Shown here piece by piece: positions 25,195-32,790 of a stretch of 53,720 bases of DNA (the first letter of the stretch is position 1; each line of letters begins with the position of its first letter). A program made the translations under genes and the position numbers. Below the pieces are notes generated by a model. It made no database searches, was not told where the DNA came from, and saw nothing but the letters and a program-made list of their open reading frames with translations. Source of the stretch: VRUG01 sp965372745 (GTDB taxonomy: Bacteria; Planctomycetota; Phycisphaerae; Sedimentisphaerales; Anaerobacaceae); contig CBDVDM010000011.1 of the NCBI GenBank assembly GCA_965372745.1, forward strand, positions 1 to 53,720, in the 5' to 3' direction.

Positions 25195-25328
25195 GCGTTA
25201 CGCAGTCCCGCCCAATGCTCAACGTACAATAGTACGACTCCGCTTGAGTCAGAACTGCAAGCCTTGCACTTGAACCAAATCCCTCACTCAAAGCCCCACT
25301 GGGGCCTATCTAATGACAAGCGCCTTGT
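25195..25328. ncRNA. Array of six short consecutive hairpins, possible structured RNA or repeat
   Basis: Within 134 bases there are GCG/CGC (25195-25203), CGTAC/GTACG (25223-25236), GACTC/GAGTC (25236-25250), TGCAA/TTGCA (25256-25268), GCCCC/GGGGC (25293-25305) and ACAAG/CTTGT (25316-25328). Five of the six have perfect 5-bp stems with loops of 3-5 bases. No open frame explains it. It could be a structured RNA on either strand or a decayed mobile repeat. I do not recognise a named family. Confidence 0.35.
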
Positions 25329-25409
25329 ACTAACCCGAAACTCCGCGCTAAAAGGGAGAAGGGGGGCTTGTTCAATTTGAGGGGCATTTAATTGTTTGGT
25401 CGAGCATAA

Positions 25410-27347
25410 TCAATCATCACGATATCTTTTAATAATCAGATTAGCTATTTCCTGAGGATTTTGATTCTCAATAGCAATTCTTCCATAGTCATTAAGATTT
25501 GGCAATTTGGCATCTTCGAATTGAAAAAACATAACGTTAGAAGTCTTATCTGATTTGAGCAAATTATATATGATTTTCCATTCTATCTTACAATAATTTT
25601 TACTTATATAGTTAGAACATATAAATACTACTATCAACTCAGTTTTATCTTGGAATATCTCTTTTAGTCTGGACTTGATTTTGGCCCTAGCCAAAGTAGC
25701 CATAAAGTTGTGATCATAAAATACTTTCTTTTTCGAGTATTCTTCATTCAAATAATGCGCAACTTTTTGTATATACTCTCTTTTTTCTCCAGCAAAGGAA
25801 AGGGCTATTTTATACTTAGGTTTGATTTTCCGTGGCAATGTATTATTCAATTTTTTTGATTCCTCAACAAATGTTTCATTCTCAATTGGATTTCCAACTA
25901 ATAAATTAAACTCCTTCTCATAACGATGTAACAGAAGCATCATTTTTATGATGTCGAAGACATACTCCTCCCATATCCAATTATTCTTCCGCGTCTTAAA
26001 TAAATCCATGATTTGGCCATGCATAATGAGATTTCTGTGCGTTAAACATTTGCCTATACATTGTATTATCTCGTTGATTCCCTGTTTAATTTCTGGACTG
26101 GCTTTTTTCACGATTAGTAACTTTTGTAATATTTTTGGTGCGCTGGAAAAAGCAAAATGTTTTTCCGATTCGCCATATATATTAACATTTCTGTTTTCAT
26201 AGTATTTCTTTATACTCTCATATGGAATAGATATATCGCTGGAGGTAACGTGCTTTTTAAGAATTGAGGAAATTACTTCTTTGTCCGTTTCATCAGTACG
26301 CAGTAAAGGCAAATATCGTTCAAGATTAGTCCTGAAAAATACTTCATACTCCACTAATGTACCTCGAAGATAATCTAACAAGGTGTCATTCTTCTTAAAT
26401 ACAATCCATTTGTATATTTTTCTTATTTCCTCTATAATTTGCCACCAAGACATATCGTAATAAAAGAGCAAATTTCCTAGTTCGGCAATTTTTTTACAGA
26501 ATGCTGATCTCCTTCGTTCTGCATCAGGTAAATTTTTTATTTTCCTCTTGTAGCAGTCATGAGATTTCAACAAATTATCTACCGTCTCTGGCATTTGATG
26601 GGTTAGAGGTGCCATTTCTGTATTATTTAATTCGTCGCCTTCGAGTGATTGAGAAAATCTTTCGAAGCTAATATATGTTGTAGTAGTAAGTTTGAATTTT
26701 GTTGTTATATTTCTTGAGCTTTCCGCTATTTTATCTAATGACTTTGTTTGGCCCTTTAAGATAACACCCCTATATGTTTTAGCTTGATATGAATATAACG
26801 AAATATGATCTATGCCATCGAAATATGCTTTTTTATTTTTATCATTTTTATTTAATTTTATTATGTTAAATAGATCAAGGAAAAGGGTTGTCTCTCCTCC
26901 ATATGGTTCATCCAAAAACATAAAATATCTTATGCCCTTATCCTGAAAATCATCAAACATCAAATCACTAGGAGATCGGTAGGAAATAATATCGTCAGGA
27001 ATTAATAGACTATTTATAACACTTTTCATGTGTCTGTCTTCGATTTCCTTTTGATACCAAGAATACATAGAGTCTATTATGAATACGTCAATATTGTCGA
27101 TATCCTTTTGCTTCTCAAGATACATATGTAAACCATAAAATGAATCATCATTTGCCCACACTCGCAATATCAAATCGTTATCGCCAAATGTGAAATATAC
27201 ACAACATGAATCTCCGAGGGCAGAATTTTGTTTCATATATTTATTTATGAACGTTTTTACTTCTGACAAGTTCATAGTAGTTTCAATTAATAAATAATAA
27301 AGTCTTTCTCCTCTAACCAAATGGCACAATGGATGATAAAGAGACAT
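25410..27347 (-). CDS. HEPN-motif and TIR-domain protein, predicted defence effector
   Basis: A 645-residue protein. Residues 510-645 are a TIR domain: YKIALSFAGEKREYIQKVA, FYDHNF and IVVFICSNYISKNYCKIEW, with Glu589 at the position expected for the NADase catalytic acid. Before it, LTHRNLIMHGQ gives Arg438 and His443, an R-x4-H motif with the RN...HG form typical of HEPN RNase folds, in a helical region (about 400-480). Residues 1-250 are of unknown fold, with two segments that look alike in style (VYFTFGDNDLILRVWA and YRGVILKG...TTTTYISFE). GGAGGT five bases before ATG 27347 decides the start over GTG 27359. It is last in the leftward island and strongly A+T-rich. HEPN-TIR as one polypeptide suggests infection-triggered NAD and/or RNA attack. 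Confidence 0.75.
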   Translation of the reverse strand: MSLYHPLCHLVRGERLYYLLIETTMNLSEVKTFINKYMKQNSALGDSCCVYFTFGDNDLILRVWANDDSFYGLHMYLEKQKDIDNIDVFIIDSMYSWYQKEIEDRHMKSVINSLLIPDDIISYRSPSDLMFDDFQDKGIRYFMFLDEPYGGETTLFLDLFNIIKLNKNDKNKKAYFDGIDHISLYSYQAKTYRGVILKGQTKSLDKIAESSRNITTKFKLTTTTYISFERFSQSLEGDELNNTEMAPLTHQMPETVDNLLKSHDCYKRKIKNLPDAERRRSAFCKKIAELGNLLFYYDMSWWQIIEEIRKIYKWIVFKKNDTLLDYLRGTLVEYEVFFRTNLERYLPLLRTDETDKEVISSILKKHVTSSDISIPYESIKKYYENRNVNIYGESEKHFAFSSAPKILQKLLIVKKASPEIKQGINEIIQCIGKCLTHRNLIMHGQIMDLFKTRKNNWIWEEYVFDIIKMMLLLHRYEKEFNLLVGNPIENETFVEESKKLNNTLPRKIKPKYKIALSFAGEKREYIQKVAHYLNEEYSKKKVFYDHNFMATLARAKIKSRLKEIFQDKTELIVVFICSNYISKNYCKIEWKIIYNLLKSDKTSNVMFFQFEDAKLPNLNDYGRIAIENQNPQEIANLIIKRYRDD

Positions 27348-27488
27348 TAACACCTCCACTTAAAAAAATAATGATTAAACATTAGATTGAGATTTCTTTT
27401 TTATTTTTCCTTAGCTATCTTCTCCCTAATTATCGTTACTCTTCTCATTTTATGTCTTCAAAAGCCAACCTTTGTCGTCCGTTGTAAT

Positions 27489-27932
27489 CTACCTTCCTGC
27501 ATCTTTTGCAGCTTGTTCAATCCAATCACCCATCTTGTGATAACCATCGTCATTATTCCATAGATAGAAATCATAACCGCTAGGAATCTTCCCGCATCTT
27601 TCAGAAATATTGCCTTGCAAGTCCTTAATTTTGCTTACATCTATACCGAAGAGGCCATTCCCTATTTCTATACTTTTTTTAATTTCATATTTTACCCATC
27701 GACTACTACAAGTTTTTTCGCCAACTAAAACAACCGTTACAGATGTTCCGTATAGTTGTTTATCTATCCAATTTTTAATCGCAGTATCACCTTGTTTCTT
27801 TAGTTTTTCAAAGTCTGCTGCATCAATAAAACCAGCAGATTCTTTTCCTTGAGCAACCCAACTATTCCTTACAACCATTGCCCTTGATACATCTTGCTTG
27901 TACTTGAAACTGAAAAAAACTTTTCGTGCCAT
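27489..27932 (-). CDS. ThsB-like TIR protein (DUF1863/MTH538 type)
   Basis: A 147-residue protein of the TIR-like family that includes ThsB of Thoeris phage defence. MARKVFFSFKYKQDVSRAMVVRNSW is the family's typical start. GTSVTVVLVGEKTCSSRWVKYEIKKSIE carries the probable catalytic Glu83. Members make cyclic ADP-ribose-type signals from NAD+ upon infection. GGGAG lies six bases before ATG 27932; an ATG at 27938 would sit inside that site. It is 13 bases downstream of the membrane-protein gene, so signal maker and presumed effector are in one unit. No SIR2-type ThsA is present nearby. Confidence 0.85.
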   Translation of the reverse strand: MARKVFFSFKYKQDVSRAMVVRNSWVAQGKESAGFIDAADFEKLKKQGDTAIKNWIDKQLYGTSVTVVLVGEKTCSSRWVKYEIKKSIEIGNGLFGIDVSKIKDLQGNISERCGKIPSGYDFYLWNNDDGYHKMGDWIEQAAKDAGR

Positions 27933-27945
27933 ATTCATCTCCCTT

Positions 27946-28353
27946 CTACAAGAGTTGTGAAACGATAATTATAACTATTAAGATAGTTCCAAGAATAGCT
28001 CCGTGGAAAATTCTAAGTGTTGGTGAAAAACATGTACAGAACCAACATGAAACTTCTTTGTTAAATTCAAAAGTATTCATTGAAAAAACTATTTCTTCTT
28101 CCTTTTGCGTTCTCACCTTATCATAAAGTTTCCTATATAATCTTTCCTGTCTGAGGAAATAACCGTCTAATGACCAAAAAGCTATTGCTGGGAAATAAGC
28201 TAAATATATGAAACCAGCACTGCTATCTTTCGCGGCCAAAGCAAATAATGCCGCAACCAAAACAACGCTCCAGCCTTTCAACAAAAAAGAATTATTCGCC
28301 ATCCGGTTAATAACCCCTTGTATTATTTCTAAATGCCTTATCTTATTCTCCAT
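27946..28353 (-). CDS. Three-helix membrane protein of the TIR island, candidate effector
   Basis: A 135-residue protein with an amphipathic N-terminus (MENKIRHLEIIQGVINRMANNSF), two closely spaced membrane helices (about 28-42 and 47-66, SVVLVAALFALAAK and IYLAYFPAIAFWSL), a charged cytoplasmic stretch (RQERLYRKLYDKVRTQKEEE), and a third helix at the C-terminus (ILGTILIVIIIVSQLL). It lies between two TIR-like genes in the same direction, with gaps of 13 and 17 bases. In TIR signalling systems small membrane proteins can act as pore-forming or depolarising effectors. That role is inferred from context. Confidence 0.75.
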   Translation of the reverse strand: MENKIRHLEIIQGVINRMANNSFLLKGWSVVLVAALFALAAKDSSAGFIYLAYFPAIAFWSLDGYFLRQERLYRKLYDKVRTQKEEEIVFSMNTFEFNKEVSCWFCTCFSPTLRIFHGAILGTILIVIIIVSQLL

Positions 28354-28370
28354 TGAATTATCTCTCTGAT

Positions 28371-28742
28371 CTACGCAAGCAATTTCTTGAAGTTATCCCA
28401 ATTCCAACTATACAACCGTCCCGCATTCGGGACAGCAGTGTAATTGCCATCCTTGTAACCGATGACCTGAACAATGCGAATGTTGTTCCGCCGTGCCATT
28501 TCAACTTCCTTCAGAACACCAGGTGCTTTGTGGGTTTCGGGGCCAACCATGACCAGAACCAAATCTGACCTTTTAATCCGACTTTCCGCCTCATCTTGCC
28601 AATCTCGCTGTGGTGCAGCTTCCTTCATTGACCAGTCGGCCACTTCAAAAGGAGAATCACTATTTTTTGATTGCCCGATGATGAACTCCTTCAATGTCTT
28701 GTCATTGTCAAAGTCGAAACTTACAAATACTTTTGTAGCCAT
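28371..28742 (-). CDS. TIR-like protein, second DUF1863-type member
   Basis: A 123-residue protein with the same fold family as the ThsB-like protein but shorter: TKVFVSFDFDNDKTLKEFIIGQS, then RIKRSDLVLVMVGPETHKAPGVLKEVEMAR with Glu79 or Glu81 as a candidate catalytic acid, and the C-terminal AGRLYSWNWDNFKKLL. It may be a second signal-making or signal-binding TIR protein in the island. GGA eight bases upstream is a modest ribosome binding site. It is the first of the four closely spaced genes, so the promoter is expected in the 104-base A+T-rich gap upstream. Confidence 0.8.
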   Translation of the reverse strand: MATKVFVSFDFDNDKTLKEFIIGQSKNSDSPFEVADWSMKEAAPQRDWQDEAESRIKRSDLVLVMVGPETHKAPGVLKEVEMARRNNIRIVQVIGYKDGNYTAVPNAGRLYSWNWDNFKKLLA

Positions 28743-28846
28743 AGTTTCATTCCTTTCATCAAATATGAAATTAACAATATCATCATATTATTCCATGATA
28801 ATATAATCCTTTTCAACTTTTAACTCTCTCGTCCTCATTGTCTTCG

Positions 28847-29053
28847 CTAACTCGTATGACATGCAGGAGAACAATGGGCGCAGCCATCAGCTGTAGGATA
28901 AATTTCTTTTGCCTTTCGCACAGCACCGTGACAACTTGAAAAATCACCTATATATTGTCTGTTCTCAGGATTTGGCATCCATCCACATCCTGATTCGTGA
29001 ACTTCATGATCGCCGTTATCTTGTGCATTCTTGTTTACATAATAATCCGCCAT
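28847..29053 (-). CDS. Small Cys/His-rich protein, function unknown
   Basis: A 68-residue protein starting MADYYVNKNAQDNGDHEVH, followed by ESGCGWMPNPENRQYIGDFSSCHGAVRKAK and ending in DGCAHCSPACHTS. The four or five Cys and the His residues suggest zinc binding. Small proteins with this YYVN...NGDHEVH...CHT layout recur in many bacteria as hypothetical proteins (from memory, unchecked). It is upstream of and codirectional with the TIR genes and may belong to the island. Its ATG overlaps the stop of a possible 20-codon leader (TAATG). Confidence 0.7.
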   Translation of the reverse strand: MADYYVNKNAQDNGDHEVHESGCGWMPNPENRQYIGDFSSCHGAVRKAKEIYPTADGCAHCSPACHTS

Positions 29054-29115
29054 TACACACCTTGCCTTTCTTTGATTACCATTTTCTCTAAACCAAAACC
29101 TCTCAATTCATTCAT
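29053..29115 (-). CDS. Possible 20-codon leader reading frame
   Basis: A short frame starting MNELRGFGLEKM and ending RQGV, with AGGCGGG upstream of its ATG and its TAA stop overlapping the ATG of the 68-residue protein. Such an arrangement can couple translation. It is supported only by position and the ribosome binding site. Confidence 0.3.
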   Translation of the reverse strand: MNELRGFGLEKMVIKERQGV

Positions 29116-29282
29116 TGTTCCCGCCTCTAAAAAAAATAACCTTTATCCATAAGAATCTAGTGCAATTGGATTTAAGCTGTAGGACGATTCTATGGCTGAT
29201 TTTTCCCTCTAAGATGCAAATTCTCCTGACGCTTCAAGGGCAATCCTACAATTTATTACATTCTATATCAAGATTTTTATAT

Positions 29283-29326
29283 AAAAACAACCGGACTGCT
29301 CCGAGTCCCATAGCAGCCCGGTTTTT
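29283..29326. terminator. Bidirectional intrinsic terminator between polA and the island
   Basis: AACCGGACTGCT (29289-29300) pairs with AGCAGCCCGGTT (29312-29323) with one A-C mismatch. Five Ts follow on + (29322-29326) and five As precede (29283-29287), giving Ts on the minus strand too. It would stop polA read-through into the defence genes. Confidence 0.75.
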
Positions 29327-29361
29327 ACTAAGAAAGTATTGACTATACCTTCCCCGTCCTC

Positions 29362-29401
29362 CCCTGCCTCCATGTATATAGCGTTTGGCGCAGGGCTAAA
29401 A
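29362..29401. repeat. Hairpin-CTAAA element
   Basis: CCCTGC (29362-29367) and GCAGGG (29390-29395) followed directly by CTAAAA. The stem is identical to the copies at 147-166 and 6598-6617, but the loop is longer (22 bases). Confidence 0.5.
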
Positions 29402-29426
29402 TTCATAGAAATTTAAAAAAATTTGC

Positions 29427-29445
29427 AGTGTCATATTCTGTCACT
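29427..29445. promoter_or_regulatory. Near-perfect palindrome, right flank of the defence island
   Basis: AGTGTCA, five bases, TGTCACT, with one mismatch, preceded by TTTGC. It matches the palindrome at 25085-25104 in half-sites and in the TTTGCAGTG lead-in. The two copies enclose the TIR genes. Confidence 0.4.
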
Positions 29446-29660
29446 GCTTGAGGTTTATGTTTAAATATTTAAACAGCGTGCAGCGCGATTAGTTTTTCAT
29501 AATAGATTAGTCAGAATGAAGGGTAATATAACTGTTAACATTTTTGATTTATGATTTTGGATTTTGGATTCCAATCCTAAATCAAAAGTCCGAAATCTAA
29601 AATCGCATTCTTGATACTAAAATCGCCGATTTTGCAAATTTTAGGTCCTGTAACCCGATT

Positions 29661-29800
29661 GCGGAATGATTTTCCACGCCGCGGATTCGTTCCGCAGGCC
29701 GCAGAACCATTTTCCCCGCGGCAGAATCATCTTTCACGCGACGGAATCGTCTTCCACGCTGCAGAACCGTTCCGCACGCTGCGGAATGGATTTTCACGCT
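29661..29800. repeat. Seven-copy degenerate 20-bp tandem repeat
   Basis: Seven units in exact 20-base register (starts 29661, 29681, 29701, 29721, 29741, 29761, 29781) with a consensus near GCRGAATCRTTTTCCACGCY. Units share GCGGAAT/GCAGAA and TTCCACGC. The block then breaks off at GGAAAACGAC. All three frames stay open through much of it on both strands, but the repeat length is not a multiple of three and no ribosome binding site fits, so it is taken as non-coding. It lies about 75 bases beyond the polA stop. Confidence 0.75.
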
Positions 29801-29875
29801 GGAAAACGACATGTCAAACATCGAATGTTGCATTCCAAGCCTCAATTAGTCTTGGACAGGTTTCATAGAGCAGTT

Positions 29876-32617
29876 TCACTCTGCGAGCCAGGATTTGCCG
29901 CATGATATGTCGACTTTGAGGGGGACGTCAAGCTTGATAGCGGTGATCATTTCCTCTGCAATCCATTTTGCGTGACTTTCGGCTTGCGCTCTGGGCAATT
30001 CAAAAACAAGTTCATCGTGGATTTGAAGGATTAGTTTTACCGGCAGATTTTGCGATTCGATTTTTCTCTGGATATTTATCATGGCGACTTTAATGAGGTC
30101 AGCAGCGGAACCTTGTATGACGGTGTTTATTACAAAACGCTGTGCCTGGTTTCGTTTGTTTGCGTTTCTGTTTTTTAAGTCAGGTATCTTTCGTCGGCGA
30201 TGGAGAATGGTTTCTGCATATCCAGTTTGTTTTACAGAGGTGATGACATCATCCATAAACCTGCGTATTGAGCTGTAACGGGCGAAATAATCGTCGATGA
30301 ATTTTTTTGCTTCAGCCATACTTATACCGATTGATTTTGAGAGGCCGAAAGCACCCTGACCATAGATGATACCGAAGTTTACAGCCTTGCAGCTCGAACG
30401 CATTTCGGAGGTGACCTGGTCAATTGGAATATTATAAATCTGCGAGGCAACGAAACTGTGAATGTCCCGGTCATTGGCGAAGGCATCGAGAAGAGTCTTG
30501 TCTTTGGAAAAATGGGCTAACAGGCGTAACTCGATTTGTGAGTAGTCTGCACTCAGGATACAACTATCTTTATCGGCTGGTACGAACGCTGCGCGAATTT
30601 TTTTCCCGATGTCGGTTCTGATGGGGATGTTTTGCAAGTTGGGATTCGATGAACTAAGACGGCCTGTAGCGGTAATAGTCTGGTTAAAAGAGGTATGAAT
30701 GCGGTTTGTCTTCGGATTTATTAAAGTGCCGAGTTTGTTGACATACGTGTTTTGCAGTTTGGTCAATTGGCGATACCGGAGGACAAGCTCGGCAATCGGA
30801 TGTTGTTGTGCAAGCTGTTCAAGAACGGCTGCATCGGTACTGCGGCCAGCCTTTCCAATTCTGACTGATTTGAGACTGAGTCTGTCGAAAAGTATCCCGG
30901 CTAATTGTTTTGGTGAATCAATATTAAAAACCGTGCCGGCCTGTTCATAAATCTTCTCGCTCAAAATTTTGACCGCATCAGAAAGCTGATGTGACATCTT
31001 TCTCAAAAGAGCGGTGTCAAGTGAGACACCGTTATATTCCATGGCTGCAAGGACAGGAACCAGGGGCATTTCCACTTGCTCAAAAAGTTTTTCAATGTCC
31101 TTATCTTTATCGAGATGTTTTTTGAGGTATTGGTATAATTGCAGAGTAACATCGGCATCCTCTGCGGCGTATTCGGCAGCGGCGGCAGGAGCGACAATAT
31201 CGAAGGTAATCTGATTTTTGCCTTTTCCTATTAAAGCGGAGATTGGGACAGGCTCGTAGTTCAGGAAATCGGCGGCCATAGCATCCATCGAATGGCTTGC
31301 TCGCAGCGGGTCGAGACAGTACGAAGCAACCATAGTATCAAAATAAATACCCTTGAGAGGCAATTTCGCATTTTGCAGGACAATCATATCATATTTTATG
31401 TTCTGACCAATCTTCCTGATATTTTCATCGGCAAAGATGGGTGCAAGTTTGTCACGGACATCAGCAATGTTGAGATGTTTTGAGCCAAGAGGCACTTTTA
31501 TGGGCAGATAATAGGCTTTATGCCGCTGCCATGAAAAACTAATTCCGACAAGGTCGGCCTGGGCTGGTGACAACGAGGTGGTTTCAGTATCAATGGCAAA
31601 AAGTTTTTGTTTTTTTAGTTGAATAAAAAACCTGTCGAATTTTTCATTAGTATCAACGAGCTGATAATCATGGTCGACTGTTTTGGCGCTGTCAGGTTGG
31701 CCAAAATCTTTTTGTGACGCAACAGGCGGTGCCTCGATGTTGGGAGTTTCCAGTATCTCAACGGTTTGAAGGCCAAGTTGAGTAATAAGACGGGTAAACC
31801 CGAGTTCGGTGAAAATCTGTGCAAGTTTTTGCCTATCAGGTTCTGAGAGTTTGAATTTGTCGTAATCTATCCCGATGGGAACAGAGCAGTCTATTGTAAC
31901 AAGCTCTTTGCTTAATTTTACAATATCTCTCGACGAGCGAAGACTGTCACCTCGCTTGCCCTTTATTTCGTCGGCATGTTTATAAAGGTTTTCGATTGAG
32001 CCGTATTGTTGAATCCAGCTAAGAGCGGTTTTCGGACCAACGTCGGGGATGCCGGGGACATTGTCGGCAGTGTCACCTTGTAAGGCAAGAACATCAAGAA
32101 ACTGTTGCGGCGTGATACCCTTTTCGGCCTTCATTGATTTTGCGTCAGTACGTTTGCCGGTTTTTATATCATAAGTGAAAACGTGGTCGTTTAGCAACTG
32201 GAGCATGTCTTTATCTTTAGAGCAGATATATGTATCACAGTCTTTTGCGGCGGCTTCTTTTGCGAGAGTTCCGATTATGTCATCAGCCTCAAAGCCGTCG
32301 AGCCTCAGAACCGGTATGTTCATGGCATTAAGTATTTGCTCTATACGGTCAATCTGGGATGGAAGATCGTCGGGCATGGGTGGACGATGGGCCTTGTACT
32401 CTTTGTAGATTTTAGTACGGAAGGTCGGGGTCTTACTATCCATTGCAACGACGAGCATGTCGGGTTTTATATTTTGGATAAGTCCCAGAATAGCGTTAGT
32501 GAAAATGTAGGCCGCTTTTGTTGGTTCGCCGGCTGGGCCTATTAACTCACGCATCGGAGCATAATATGCGGCGTAGATGTGAGCGTGACCATCGATTATG
32601 TATAGTGTTTTAGCCAT
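29876..32617 (-). CDS. polA: DNA polymerase I
   Basis: A 913-residue three-domain polymerase for repair and Okazaki fragment processing. The 5'-3' exonuclease domain is residues 1-290 (YIIDGHAHIYAAYYA, KDKDMLQLL). The 3'-5' exonuclease domain is about 330-510 and keeps its acidic residues (FAIDTETTSL, GQNIKYDM, YAAEDADVT), so proofreading is probably active. The polymerase domain is about 520-913 (DYSQIELRLLAHFSKD, CKAVNFGIIYGQGAFGL, QIHDELVFELP). It is divergent from ileS. Confidence 0.95.
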   Translation of the reverse strand: MAKTLYIIDGHAHIYAAYYAPMRELIGPAGEPTKAAYIFTNAILGLIQNIKPDMLVVAMDSKTPTFRTKIYKEYKAHRPPMPDDLPSQIDRIEQILNAMNIPVLRLDGFEADDIIGTLAKEAAAKDCDTYICSKDKDMLQLLNDHVFTYDIKTGKRTDAKSMKAEKGITPQQFLDVLALQGDTADNVPGIPDVGPKTALSWIQQYGSIENLYKHADEIKGKRGDSLRSSRDIVKLSKELVTIDCSVPIGIDYDKFKLSEPDRQKLAQIFTELGFTRLITQLGLQTVEILETPNIEAPPVASQKDFGQPDSAKTVDHDYQLVDTNEKFDRFFIQLKKQKLFAIDTETTSLSPAQADLVGISFSWQRHKAYYLPIKVPLGSKHLNIADVRDKLAPIFADENIRKIGQNIKYDMIVLQNAKLPLKGIYFDTMVASYCLDPLRASHSMDAMAADFLNYEPVPISALIGKGKNQITFDIVAPAAAAEYAAEDADVTLQLYQYLKKHLDKDKDIEKLFEQVEMPLVPVLAAMEYNGVSLDTALLRKMSHQLSDAVKILSEKIYEQAGTVFNIDSPKQLAGILFDRLSLKSVRIGKAGRSTDAAVLEQLAQQHPIAELVLRYRQLTKLQNTYVNKLGTLINPKTNRIHTSFNQTITATGRLSSSNPNLQNIPIRTDIGKKIRAAFVPADKDSCILSADYSQIELRLLAHFSKDKTLLDAFANDRDIHSFVASQIYNIPIDQVTSEMRSSCKAVNFGIIYGQGAFGLSKSIGISMAEAKKFIDDYFARYSSIRRFMDDVITSVKQTGYAETILHRRRKIPDLKNRNANKRNQAQRFVINTVIQGSAADLIKVAMINIQRKIESQNLPVKLILQIHDELVFELPRAQAESHAKWIAEEMITAIKLDVPLKVDISCGKSWLAE

Positions 32618-32625
32618 TGTAACAA

Positions 32626-32654
32626 ACTTTATTGGCTGCTGACATTACTGTCAA
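32626..32654 (-). promoter_or_regulatory. Sigma70-type promoter of polA
   Basis: On the minus strand: TTGACA (32649-32654), a 17-base spacer, and TAAAGT (32626-32631). The -10 ends nine bases before the polA ATG, implying a very short or absent leader. Confidence 0.55.
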
Positions 32655-32719
32655 GACAATAAGTTTTTGCCTCTTTGACAATTAAAGAGATGAGGGATGA
32701 GGTATTTCCAATGTTTAGC

Positions 32720-32748
32720 TTGACAGTATTAGGATAGATTTTTAGTAT
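32720..32748 (+). promoter_or_regulatory. Sigma70-type promoter of ileS
   Basis: TTGACA (32720-32725), a 17-base spacer and TAGTAT (32743-32748), 42 bases before the ileS start. Together with the polA promoter it forms a divergent pair about 70 bases apart. Confidence 0.55.
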
Positions 32749-32790
32749 AAGTTGCTTAATGTATCTATATGTTAGGTAAGGATTTGTAAG

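Larger units (their letters stand above)
24889..25409. other. Gene-free stretch between FN3 genes and the defence island
   Basis: No gene is supported here. The stretch holds the ribosome binding site of the FN3 paralogue A, a perfect palindrome at 25085-25104 and a dense array of short hairpins at 25195-25328 (both listed separately). A purine-rich stretch (about 25350-25372) lies near the 3' end of the HEPN-TIR gene. Confidence 0.6.
29116..29875. other. Gene-free stretch between the defence island and polA
   Basis: No gene is supported here. From left to right it contains a bidirectional terminator (29283-29326), a hairpin-CTAAA element (29362-29401), a palindrome (29427-29445), a repeat-like block of TTTGGATT/AATCC motifs (about 29550-29606, related to AATCCGAAATCC at 6331 and 6542) and a seven-copy 20-bp tandem repeat (29661-29800). 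It looks like a junction made of repeats. Confidence 0.6.

Noticed and set aside
25250..25330. A tRNA gene suggested by GGTTCAA on the minus strand
   Set aside because: No cloverleaf can be drawn: the flanking arms do not pair as T, anticodon and acceptor stems.
29661..29800. A CRISPR array
   Set aside because: The units are adjacent and degenerate with no spacers, and no cas genes are present.
29611..29905. Open frames on both strands through the 20-bp repeats, giving repetitive peptides
   Set aside because: They are a by-product of a GC-rich tandem repeat without stops. No ribosome binding site fits and the same pattern is open in several frames at once.
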